Below are positions 6,437 to 13,682 of a stretch of 15,317 bases of DNA, piece by piece (within the stretch, counting starts at the first letter, position 1; every line of letters starts with the position of its first letter). A program made the position numbers and the translations under genes. Origin of the DNA: RYN-133 sp963754285 (GTDB lineage Bacteria > Actinomycetota > Actinomycetes > Mycobacteriales > Jatrophihabitantaceae); contig CAVWFN010000003.1 of the NCBI GenBank assembly GCA_963754285.1, positions 1 to 15,317 of the forward strand. The letters run 5' to 3'. The notes beneath the pieces are model-generated. The model saw only the letters and a list, made by a program, of their open reading frames with translations, had not been told where the DNA came from and made no database searches.

Positions 6437-7548
6437 CTCGGCAACCCCAAGAGTCTCTCCGCGACGACGTTGCGCTGGATCTCGTTCGTCCCTGCGTAGA
6501 TCGGGCCGGCGAGCGAGAACAGATAGCCCGCCGTCCAGTCGTCGACGACCTCGCCCTGCGCGCCCTGCAGATCCAGCGCCGTCTCGTGCAGCGCGACGTC
6601 GAGCTGCGACCAGAACAGCTTGCCCGCGCTCGACTCCGCACCGAGCTCGCCGCCGTCGGCAAGGCGGGTCACCGTCGCCCAGGTGTGCAGTTCGTAGGCG
6701 CGCGCGCCGATCCACGCGTCGACGACGCGATCGGTCAGCGCAGTGTCGCTGCAGCCGCGGGCAACGTCTGCGAGGCGCTGTGCTGCGGCGAGGAACCGGC
6801 CGGGAGAGCGCAGCGACAACCCCCGCTCGTTCGATGCGGTTGACATCGCAACCCGCCACCCTTCGCCGACAGCACCGAGCACGTCCTCGTCGGGGACGAA
6901 CACGTCGTCGAGGAAGATCTCGGCGAAGCCCGGCTCACCGTCGAGCTGCGGGATGCCACGAACCGATACGCCGTCAGCGCGCAGGTCGAACAAGAAGTAG
7001 GTCAGCCCGCGATGCCGTGCGGCGTCAGGATCCGTGCGGAACAGCCCGAAGCCACGATCGGCGTAGGTCGCCCGCGTCGACCACGTCTTCTGACCCGAGA
7101 GCAGCCAGCCGCCCTCGGTGGGGACGGCGCGTGACTTGATGCCGGCGAGGTCGCTGCCGGCTTCGGGCTCCGACCAGGCCTGCGCCCAGATCTCGTCGGC
7201 GCGCGCCATCGGCGGCATGATCCGCGCGAGTTGCTCCGGCGTCGCGTGGGCGAACATGGTCGGTGCCAGCAGGAAGATGCCGTTCTGGCTCACCCGCAGT
7301 GGCGCGTTCGCGCGGAAGTACTCCTCCTCGAACACGACCCACTGCTGCAGCGTCGCGTCACGACCACCGAGCTCGGCCGGCCACGACACGACCGAAAGCC
7401 GAGCCTCGGCAAGCACGTGCTCCCACTCGCGATGTGCCGCGAACCCCGCCGCTGTATCCATCGACGGCAAGCGTTGGACGTTGGCGCGCAGGAACTCGCG
7501 CACCTCGGCACGGAAGGCGACGGTATCGGCGTCGAGGTCAAGATCCAC
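6433..7548 (-). CDS. fadE31: FadE31-like acyl-CoA dehydrogenase
   Basis: A full-length acyl-CoA dehydrogenase of 371 residues (M. tuberculosis FadE31 is about 377). Seen: N-terminal helical domain with the WPAELGGRDATLQQ turn (56-69), the FAD/substrate signature SEPEAGSD (126-133), SGQKTWST (151-158), IFLDDVFVPDEDVLG (211-225), and a C-terminal GTNEIQRNVVAERLLGLPR. It should oxidise a steroid-derived acyl-CoA with FAD and probably pairs with the neighbouring short FadE32-like subunit, as heteromeric ACADs of this pathway are normally encoded side by side (inference). Start GTG 7548 lies inside the preceding crotonase gene (11-base overlap) with GAAGG (7559-7555) 6 nt upstream. The 3' end overlaps fadE32 by 4 bases. 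The frame is intact. Confidence 0.83.
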   Translation of the reverse strand: MDLDLDADTVAFRAEVREFLRANVQRLPSMDTAAGFAAHREWEHVLAEARLSVVSWPAELGGRDATLQQWVVFEEEYFRANAPLRVSQNGIFLLAPTMFAHATPEQLARIMPPMARADEIWAQAWSEPEAGSDLAGIKSRAVPTEGGWLLSGQKTWSTRATYADRGFGLFRTDPDAARHRGLTYFLFDLRADGVSVRGIPQLDGEPGFAEIFLDDVFVPDEDVLGAVGEGWRVAMSTASNERGLSLRSPGRFLAAAQRLADVARGCSDTALTDRVVDAWIGARAYELHTWATVTRLADGGELGAESSAGKLFWSQLDVALHETALDLQGAQGEVVDDWTAGYLFSLAGPIYAGTNEIQRNVVAERLLGLPR

Positions 7549-8377
7549 TAGATGCCTTCATCGACTTCGCATCCATACCGCCGAGCGAGTCGGCACCGAC
7601 CTCGGCGTTGTGCGCATGCGCGAAGTGATGCAGCCCGAAGACCGAGTCCATGCCGTTGCGCATGCCCATCGCGTCCTCGCACTGGTTCACTGCGCGCTTG
7701 GTCAGGGCGAGCCCGAACTGCGGCATCGCAGCGATGCGTTCGGCGATGGCGAGCGTCTCGGTCTCGAGGTCGTCGCGCGGCACCACGCGATTGACCATGC
7801 CCCATTCGTACGCGCGTTGCGCCGAGAACCGGTCGCCGGTGAACAGAATTTCCTTGGCCGCTCGCGACCCGAGCACCCACGGGTGCGCGAAGTACTCCAC
7901 GCCGGGAATCCCCATACGTACAACGGGATCGCCGAAGAACGCGTCGTCGGAGGCAACGATGAGATCGCAGACGAACGAGAGCATCAATCCGCCGGCGATG
8001 CAGGCGCCCTGGATCATCGCGATCGTCGGCTTGGGGATCTCGCGCCACCGCCGGCACATGCCGAGATAGACCTCCATCTCGCGGGCGTACCGCAGGTCGC
8101 CACCCTCGCGGCCGACGTGGTCCCACCAGATGATCGCCGAGTTGTCGTAGTGCACGTCGACGTCACGTCCCGGCGTGCCGATGTCGTGCCCCGCCGAGAA
8201 GTGCTTGCCCGCGCCGGCGAGCACGATCGTCTTGACCTCGTCGTCGTCGACTGCGCGCTGGAAGGCCCGGTCGAGCGCGTAGGTCATCACCGAGTTCTGC
8301 GCGTTGCGGTAGTCAGGACGGTTCATGGTGACGATCGCGGTTGCCCCGCGAACCTCGTAGAGAACCTCGTCGCTCAT
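7538..8377 (-). CDS. crotonase (enoyl-CoA hydratase/isomerase) family protein lacking the hydratase glutamates
   Basis: A 279-residue crotonase-fold protein. Seen: the oxyanion-hole segments HFSAGHDI (59-66) and ACIAGGLML (125-133), FFGDPVVRMGIPG (147-159), and the typical tail LTGDRFSA-like FTGDRFSAQRAYEWGMVNRVVP. An insertion after GHDIG (about 67-95) contains WWDHVGREGGD. Aligning by eye to rat crotonase puts Met132 where Glu144 is and Val152 where Glu164 is, so simple hydration by that mechanism is unlikely; Glu161 or Asp150 may be used instead. The start ATG 8377 overlaps the fadD3 stop by 4 bases and has AGGAG upstream. The gene sits between fadD3 and fadE31, where M. tuberculosis has none as far as I know. 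A role on a HIP-derived CoA ester is inferred from context; it does not resemble EchA20 closely enough to name. Confidence 0.85.
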   Translation of the reverse strand: MSDEVLYEVRGATAIVTMNRPDYRNAQNSVMTYALDRAFQRAVDDDEVKTIVLAGAGKHFSAGHDIGTPGRDVDVHYDNSAIIWWDHVGREGGDLRYAREMEVYLGMCRRWREIPKPTIAMIQGACIAGGLMLSFVCDLIVASDDAFFGDPVVRMGIPGVEYFAHPWVLGSRAAKEILFTGDRFSAQRAYEWGMVNRVVPRDDLETETLAIAERIAAMPQFGLALTKRAVNQCEDAMGMRNGMDSVFGLHHFAHAHNAEVGADSLGGMDAKSMKASSGS

Positions 8378-9896
8378 GTGGCGTACTCCTCTCGCAGCGT
8401 GGTCTTCAGGACCTTGCCGGACGGGTTGCGCGGCAGCGCGTCGACGAACTCGACGCGACGCGGCACCTTGAAGTTCGCGAGCCGCTCGCGGCAGAACGCC
8501 GTCACCGCATTGGTGTCGAGCTCGCCGTTGCGCACGACCAGCGCCAGCCCGACCTCGCCGAGCCGCTCGTCCGGCAACCCGATCACCGCGACATCGGCCA
8601 CGCCGTCGAGGCGTGCGAGCGTCTGCTCGATCTCGGCGGGATACACGTTGAAGCCGCCGCTGATGTACATGTCCTTGAGCCGGTCGGTGATCGTCAGGTA
8701 ACCGTCGGCGTCGACTGCACCGATGTCACCGGTGTGCAGCCACCCGTCCGTGTCGATCGCCGCTGCAGTGGCGTGCGGGTCGTCGAGGTAGCCCAGCATC
8801 ACGTTCGGCCCACGTAGCAACAGCTCGTCCTGCGTCACCTGTCCGCAGCTCGAATCCGGCGACAGCGCGTCCGCAGGTGCGCGCGACAAGCTCCGGTGGG
8901 TCGCTGCGCCGGCACATCGTCGCCACCACGGCCTCGGTCATGCCGAACGCGGTGAGCACGATGTCGAAACCCATCTCCGACTGCATCCGCTCGACGAGCG
9001 CGACCGGCACGACGGCAGCGCCGGTCACCGCAAACCGCAACGACGACAGGTCGTAGTTCGCGCGCTGCGGATGGTCGAGCATCATCTGGTAGATCGTCGG
9101 CGCCCCGGGCAGCACCGTGATGCGTTCATCGGCGATGAGTCTCATCGCTGCATCGACGTCGTAGGTCGCCATCGGCACGATCGTCGCCCCGGTGAGCAGG
9201 CACACCACGATGCCGGCCTTGTAGCCGAAGCTGTGGAAGAACGGGTTCACGATGAGATAGCGATCCTGCTCGTCGACCTCGCCGCACTCGCCCCAGGCCC
9301 GCGCGACGTCGACGACCTGGCGATGCGCCGTCAGCACGCCCTTGCTGCGGCCCGTCGTGCCGGACGTGAACAGGATGTCGCTGATGTCATCAGGGGTGAC
9401 GGCGTCGGCGCGCTCCTCTACGGCGGACCGATCGACATGGTCGGTGCGTCCGTCCCACTCGATCACGCCGTTCGGGACGGGGGAGTCGTCCGTGCGGATC
9501 CACACGATCGTCGCCAGTTTTGGCAGCTGTCCTGCCGCGCGCAGCTGTGCCAGCCGGTCGGCGCCGAGGAACGGACCGGTGACGACGAGCGCCACAGCGC
9601 GCGTGCGATCGAGGATGTCGGCGGCTTCATGCCCGGTGTAGCGAGTGTTGACCGGGACGAGAGTCGCGCCGGCGTAGTGCGCACCGAGAGCGGCGACGAC
9701 CCAGTGGTGCGTGTTCGGTGCCCACACCGCGACGCGGTCGCCGGGCCGGACGCCGCGCGCCATCAGGAACGCGGCGTGGTCGCGCACCTCGTCCAACAGC
9801 TGGGCGAAGGTGAGCCGGACATCGCCGTCCACGAGTGCCGAGTGCGGTGCCGAATTCGCGCGCGGCGCGACGCAACACCGCCGGAATCGTGTCCAC
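8374..9896 (-). CDS. fadD3: FadD3, HIP-CoA synthetase, interrupted by two 1-base frameshifts
   Basis: Known role: FadD3 is the ATP-dependent acyl-CoA synthetase that activates HIP, the first step of ring C/D degradation. Start GTG 9896 (MDTIPAVLRRAAREFG) has GAGGAG (9910-9905) 8 nt upstream. Seen: the AMP-binding P-loop TSGTTGRSKG (9367-9338), NPFFHSFGYKAG, SSLRFAVTGAA, TAFGMTEA, then GWLHTGDIG, DRLKDMYISGGFNVYP and the C-terminal NPSGKVLK with the adenylation lysine. Two breaks: the N-terminal segment shifts between about 9855 and 9834 to reach ALVDGDVRLTF, and FELRT shifts at 8839/8838 (a GG) to VTQDELLLRGPNVMLGYLDDP. Dropping one base at each gives 506 residues against about 503 in M. tuberculosis. 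It is the first gene of the minus-strand operon, next to the KstR2 operator. Confidence 0.85.
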
Positions 9897-9916
9897 GCGA
9901 ACGGCTCCTCAGCTAC

Positions 9917-9934
9917 CTAGCAAACGCTTGGTAG
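9917..9934. promoter_or_regulatory. KstR2 operator between fadD3 and ipdE1
   Basis: AGCAAACGCTTGGT (9919-9932) matches the published KstR2 14-bp motif AnCAAGnnCTTGnT at 9 of 10 fixed positions (the single mismatch is A for G at 9924). The surrounding 18 bp (9917-9934) form an imperfect palindrome with 7 of 9 arm positions matching. It lies in the middle of the 52-bp gap between two divergent operons, both of which carry KstR2-regulon genes, and kstR2 itself is in the plus-strand operon. One operator therefore very likely represses both directions and is relieved by HIP-CoA. Confidence 0.8.
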
Positions 9935-9938
9935 GGTA
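9932..9938. promoter_or_regulatory. possible overlapping divergent -10 elements
   Basis: On the plus strand TAGGGT (9932-9937) fits the actinobacterial TAnnnT -10 pattern and ends 11 nt before the ipdE1 ATG. No Shine-Dalgarno sequence precedes that ATG, so ipdE1 may be read from a leaderless or nearly leaderless mRNA. On the minus strand TACCCT (9938-9933) is a TAnnnT candidate for fadD3, which would leave a leader of about 30 nt containing its GAGGAG. No good -35 element is visible for either. The operator overlaps or abuts both. This is a pattern-based guess. Confidence 0.3.
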
Positions 9939-9948
9939 GCCTACCGCC

Positions 9949-11121
9949 ATGACGGCCGACCAGCACGGCGACGCCGACGAGCGGTTCCGGCGCGAGGTGC
10001 GCGAGTGGCTGTCCGACAACCTCAGCGGCGAGTTCGCCCCGCTGCGCGGCCTCGGCGGGCCCGGTCGCGAACACGAGGCCTTTGCCGAGCGGCTCGCCTG
10101 GGACAAGCACCTGTCCGCCGCGGGCTGGACGTGCCTGGGCTGGCCGGTCGAGCACGGCGGGCGCGGCGCGACGACCGCCCAGCAGGTGATCTTCCACGAG
10201 GAGTACGCGCGCGCCGACGCCCCGCACCGGGTCAACCATCTGGGCGAGGAGCTGCTCGGCCCGACGCTCATCGAATTCGGCACGCCCGAGCAGCAACGCC
10301 GGTTCCTGCCGAAGATCAAGTCGCTGGACGAGCTGTGGTGCCAGGGCTACTCCGAACCGGGCGCCGGCTCTGACCTCGCCGCCGTCGCCACGACCGCCAC
10401 GCTCGACGGCGACGAGTGGACGATCACCGGTCAGAAGGTCTGGACCTCGCTGGCACACCTGTCCGACTGGTGCTTCGTGCTGGCGCGCACCGAGCCCGGC
10501 GCGAAGGGCCACCGCGGGCTGTCCTACCTGCTCGTGCCGATGAAGCAGCCGGGCGTCGAGGTCCGTCCGATCGTGCAGCTCACCGGCACGTCCGAGTTCA
10601 ACGAGGTCTTCTTCGATGACGCGCGCACATCGGCCGATCTCGTGGTCGGCGAGGTCGGCGACGGCTGGCGGGTCGCGATGGGCACGCTCGCGTTCGAGCG
10701 TGGCGTGGCAACGCTGGGCCAGCAGGTCGGCTTCCGACGCGAACTCGACGCGCTCGTGCAACTCGCACGCGACAACGACTCGATCGACGACCCGGTCGTG
10801 CGCGACCGGCTGACGCGGTCGTTCGTGCGCCTCGAGGTCATGCGTGCGCACGCATTGCGCACGCTGCAATCCGGCGGCGTCGCGGGGACCGAGGCGTCAG
10901 TGGCGAAGTTGCTCTGGGCACATTGGCATCGCGACCTCGGTGAACTCGCGATGCAGATCCGCGGACCGGCCGGCATGGTCGAGCGCGACGGCGATCTCGA
11001 TCCGTGGCAGCGGCTGTATCTGTTCAGCCGCGCCGACACGATCTACGGCGGTTCGGACGAGGTGCAGCGCACCATCATCGCCGAGCGCGAGCTCGGCCTG
11101 CCCAGAGAAGCACGACTATGA
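9949..11121 (+). CDS. ipdE1: IpdE1 (FadE30-like), alpha subunit of 5-OH-HIP-CoA dehydrogenase
   Basis: A 390-residue acyl-CoA dehydrogenase (M. tuberculosis FadE30 is about 385). Known role: with IpdE2 it dehydrogenates 5-OH-HIP-CoA to the side-chain enoyl-CoA at the start of HIP beta-oxidation. Seen: N-terminal domain with LGWPVEHGGRGAT (63-75), the ACAD signature SEPGAGSD (135-142), GQKVWTS (161-167), FNEVFFDD (217-224), AFERG (248-252), and the C-terminal IYGGSDEVQRTIIAERELGLPR-type end in which the FAD-binding loop is recognisable. Start ATG 9949 is chosen because it is the first codon after the operator and the N-terminus aligns with the family; there is no Shine-Dalgarno. The stop overlaps the next gene by ATGA. 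First gene of the plus-strand KstR2 operon. Confidence 0.9.
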   Translation: MTADQHGDADERFRREVREWLSDNLSGEFAPLRGLGGPGREHEAFAERLAWDKHLSAAGWTCLGWPVEHGGRGATTAQQVIFHEEYARADAPHRVNHLGEELLGPTLIEFGTPEQQRRFLPKIKSLDELWCQGYSEPGAGSDLAAVATTATLDGDEWTITGQKVWTSLAHLSDWCFVLARTEPGAKGHRGLSYLLVPMKQPGVEVRPIVQLTGTSEFNEVFFDDARTSADLVVGEVGDGWRVAMGTLAFERGVATLGQQVGFRRELDALVQLARDNDSIDDPVVRDRLTRSFVRLEVMRAHALRTLQSGGVAGTEASVAKLLWAHWHRDLGELAMQIRGPAGMVERDGDLDPWQRLYLFSRADTIYGGSDEVQRTIIAERELGLPREARL

Positions 11122-11894
11122 CAGCCGCGCCGCCGTACGTTGCCGGCCATGCACTGCTTGCCGGCAAGACCGTCGTCGTGACCGCGAGCGCGGGCGCGGG
11201 CATCGGCATGGCCGCTGCGAAGCGCTGCCTCGAAGAGGGCGCCCGCGTCGTCATCAGCGACACCCATGAACGCCGCCTCGGCGAAACGCTCGACGCACTG
11301 AAACCGCTCGGCGAGGTCAGCGCACAACGCTGCGACGTCACCGTCGAAGACGATGTGCACGCACTGATCACGCACGCAGTCGAGACGTTCGGCGGCCTCG
11401 ACGTGATGATCAACAATGCCGGCCTCGGCGGCACGAAGTCGATCCTCGACATGACCGACGAGGAATGGACGCGCGTGCTCGACGTGACACTCAACGGAAC
11501 GTTCCGGTGCACACGAGCCGCCTTGCGCCAGATGGTCGCGCAGGGGAGCGGGGGAGCGGTCGTGAACAACGCGTCGGTCATCGGCTGGCGGGCACAGGAG
11601 GGCCAGGCCCACTACGCGGCAGCCAAGGCCGGCGTCATGGCGCTGACCCGCTGCGCCGCACTCGATGCAGCCGCCCACAACATTCGGGTCAATGCGGTGT
11701 CACCGAGCCTGGCAATGCACCCGCACCTGGTAAAGGTCACGAGCGACGAACTCCTGCAGGACCTCACCGCGCGCGAGGCGTTCGGCCGCTACGCCGAGCC
11801 GTGGGAGGTCGCCAACGTCATGGTCTTTCTCGCCAGTGACTACTCGTCCTACCTCACGGGCGAGGTCGTTTCCGTAAGCAGTCAACACGCATGA
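11118..11894 (+). CDS. ipdF: IpdF-like short-chain dehydrogenase/reductase
   Basis: A classical SDR of 258 residues. Seen: cofactor loop TASAGAGIG (22-30), Asp48 at the end of strand 2 (VVISDT), which favours NAD(H) over NADP(H), NNAG (99-102), and the catalytic Ser153, Tyr166 and Lys170 (YAAAK). Known: the equivalent gene in mycobacteria (Rv3559c, ipdF) follows fadE30 and is proposed to oxidise the ring hydroxyl of a HIP-derived CoA ester to a ketone. The ATG at 11118 overlaps the ipdE1 stop by 4 bases; a longer in-frame start at 11004 lies inside ipdE1 and is rejected. The stop in turn overlaps the kstR2 start by ATGA. The function follows from position and family, and the precise substrate is inferred. 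Confidence 0.85.
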   Translation: MTAAPPYVAGHALLAGKTVVVTASAGAGIGMAAAKRCLEEGARVVISDTHERRLGETLDALKPLGEVSAQRCDVTVEDDVHALITHAVETFGGLDVMINNAGLGGTKSILDMTDEEWTRVLDVTLNGTFRCTRAALRQMVAQGSGGAVVNNASVIGWRAQEGQAHYAAAKAGVMALTRCAALDAAAHNIRVNAVSPSLAMHPHLVKVTSDELLQDLTAREAFGRYAEPWEVANVMVFLASDYSSYLTGEVVSVSSQHA

Positions 11895-12511
11895 CCGCGA
11901 CTGCCAAGGCGCGTCGCGCCGAACTGCTGGCGATCGCAGCGCAACTGTTCGCCGAACGCGGCCTGCGCGCGACCACGGTGCGCGACATCGCCGACGCCGC
12001 AGGGATCTTGTCGGGAAGCCTCTATCACCACTTCGACTCGAAGGAGTCGATGGTCGACGAGATCCTGCGCAACTTCCTCGACGATCTGTTCCACCGCTAC
12101 CGCGCGATCCTCGCGCAGGAACTCGGGCCGCGCGCGACGCTCGAAGCCGTCGTCGTCGCCTCGTTCGAGGCGATCGATCAGCACAACGCCGCAGTGGCGA
12201 TCTACCAGGCCGAGGCGCGGCACCTCGCCGACCAGCCACGCTTCGGCTACATCCGTGACCGGCTCGTCGAGTTCCGCACGCTCTGGCACGACGTGCTCGG
12301 CGCGGGCGTCGCCGAAGGCAGCTTCCGTGACGACCTCGACGTCGAACTTGCCTACCGCTTCCTGCGCGACACCGTGTGGGTCGGCGTCGGCTGGTACCGA
12401 CCCGGTGGGGCGCTCACCATCGATGTGATCGCGCAGCAATACCTGTCCATCGTCCTCGACGGCATCGCCGCACGCGGTGCCCCCGAGGAACGCCCAGCGC
12501 AGCGGAAGTAG
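11891..12511 (+). CDS. kstR2: KstR2, TetR-family repressor of the HIP regulon
   Basis: A TetR-type regulator of 206 residues (M. tuberculosis KstR2 about 200). Seen: N-terminal DNA-binding domain with LFAERGLRATTVRDIADAAG and GSLYHHFDSKESMVDEIL, the helix-turn-helix at about residues 28-47, followed by a helical ligand domain. Known: KstR2 represses HIP catabolic genes and is released by HIP-CoA. The start ATG 11891 overlaps the SDR stop by ATGA. The gene is the third of the plus-strand operon, so the operator at 9917-9934 should make it self-regulating. Identification as KstR2, as opposed to another TetR protein, rests on the gene neighbourhood (ipdE1, ipdF, fadA6), which matches mycobacteria, and on the matching operator. 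Confidence 0.88.
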   Translation: MTATAKARRAELLAIAAQLFAERGLRATTVRDIADAAGILSGSLYHHFDSKESMVDEILRNFLDDLFHRYRAILAQELGPRATLEAVVVASFEAIDQHNAAVAIYQAEARHLADQPRFGYIRDRLVEFRTLWHDVLGAGVAEGSFRDDLDVELAYRFLRDTVWVGVGWYRPGGALTIDVIAQQYLSIVLDGIAARGAPEERPAQRK

Positions 12512-12517
12512 GAACTC

Positions 12518-13672
12518 GTGGCCGAAGCATTTCTCGTCGACGCGGTACGCACACCGGTCGGACGACGGCGTGGCGCGCTGTCCGAGGTGCATCCCGCCGA
12601 TCTCGGCGCGCACGTCATCACGGCCCTGTTCGACCGCAACCCGAGTGTCGATCCGGACGCGGTCGACGACGTCGTGTTCGGCTGCATCGACACGATCGGG
12701 CCGCAGGCCGGCGACATCGCGCGCACCGCATGGTTGTGCGCCGGGTACGGCGATCACGTGCCGGGAGTGACCGTCGACCGGCAGTGCGGCTCGTCGCAAC
12801 AGGCCGTGCACTTCGCCGCCCAGGCGGTCATGAGCGGGACGGCTGACCTCGTCGTCGCCGGCGGCGTGCAGAACATGAGCGCGATCCCGATCGCGTCGGC
12901 GATGGTCGTGGGCGAGCAGTTCGGGTTCCGCACTCCGTTCGCCGGCTCGACGGGGTGGGACAAGCGCTATGGCGACCAGGAGGTGTCGCAGTTCCGCGCG
13001 GCCGACATGATCGCCGAGAAGTGGGACGTCACGCGCGAGGACATGGAGCGGTACGCGCTCGAGAGCCACCGGCGCGCACTGGCCGCGATCGAGGCCGGCC
13101 GGTTCGACAACGAGATCGTTCCGTTCGGCGACATGACCACGGACGAGGGACCGCGTGCCGACACGTCGCTCGAGAAGATGGCGACGCTCGCGACGCTGCG
13201 CGACGGCGGCCGCATCACGGCCGCGGTGTCGTCGCAGATTTCGGACGCCGCCAGCGCGATGCTCGTCGCTTCAGAAGCGGCCGTGCAGCTGTTCGGGCTG
13301 ACCCCGCGGGCACGCGTGCACCACCTGTCGGTGCGCGGAGACGACCCTGTCTTCATGCTCACCGCGCCGATCCGGGCGACGCAGTACGCGCTCAAGCGCT
13401 CGGGGCTGAGCCTCGACGACATCGATCTGATCGAGATCAACGAGGCGTTCGCGTCGGTTGTGCTCGCGTGGGCCAAGGACACGAACGCCGATCTCACCAA
13501 GGTGAACGTGAACGGCGGCGCAATAGCGCTGGGCCATCCGATCGGTGCGACCGGCACGAAGCTGATGACCACGCTGCTCAACGAACTCGAGCGCACCGGC
13601 GGCCGCTACGGCCTGCAGACGATGTGCGAGGGCGGCGGCCAGGCGAACGTCACGATCATCGAGAGGCTGTAG
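12518..13672 (+). CDS. fadA6: FadA6-like thiolase (acetyl-CoA acyltransferase)
   Basis: A thiolase of 384 residues (M. tuberculosis FadA6 about 386). It should cleave a 3-ketoacyl-CoA with CoA, releasing acetyl-CoA during HIP degradation. Seen: the nucleophile Cys90 in VDRQCGSSQQAV, NGGAIALGHPIGATG with His340, and the acid/base Cys370 in MCEGGGQANV; EINEAFA (306-312) is also present. Start GTG 12518, 6 nt after the kstR2 stop, with AGGA (12510-12513) close upstream. The same gene follows kstR2 in mycobacteria. The frame is intact and complete. Confidence 0.9.
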   Translation: MAEAFLVDAVRTPVGRRRGALSEVHPADLGAHVITALFDRNPSVDPDAVDDVVFGCIDTIGPQAGDIARTAWLCAGYGDHVPGVTVDRQCGSSQQAVHFAAQAVMSGTADLVVAGGVQNMSAIPIASAMVVGEQFGFRTPFAGSTGWDKRYGDQEVSQFRAADMIAEKWDVTREDMERYALESHRRALAAIEAGRFDNEIVPFGDMTTDEGPRADTSLEKMATLATLRDGGRITAAVSSQISDAASAMLVASEAAVQLFGLTPRARVHHLSVRGDDPVFMLTAPIRATQYALKRSGLSLDDIDLIEINEAFASVVLAWAKDTNADLTKVNVNGGAIALGHPIGATGTKLMTTLLNELERTGGRYGLQTMCEGGGQANVTIIERL

Positions 13673-13682
13673 GTTTCTGCGC

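Noticed and set aside
7118..8701. 527-codon plus-strand open frame opposite fadE31, the crotonase gene and fadD3
   Set aside because: The minus strand carries recognisable full-length enzymes here. The plus frame shows no domain and has low-complexity composition.
9913..10869. 318-codon minus-strand open frame opposite ipdE1
   Set aside because: Shadow of the conserved ACAD gene, and it would also run through the divergent promoter.
11882..13069. 395-codon minus-strand open frame opposite kstR2 and fadA6
   Set aside because: It is the complement of two well-conserved genes and has no motif of its own.
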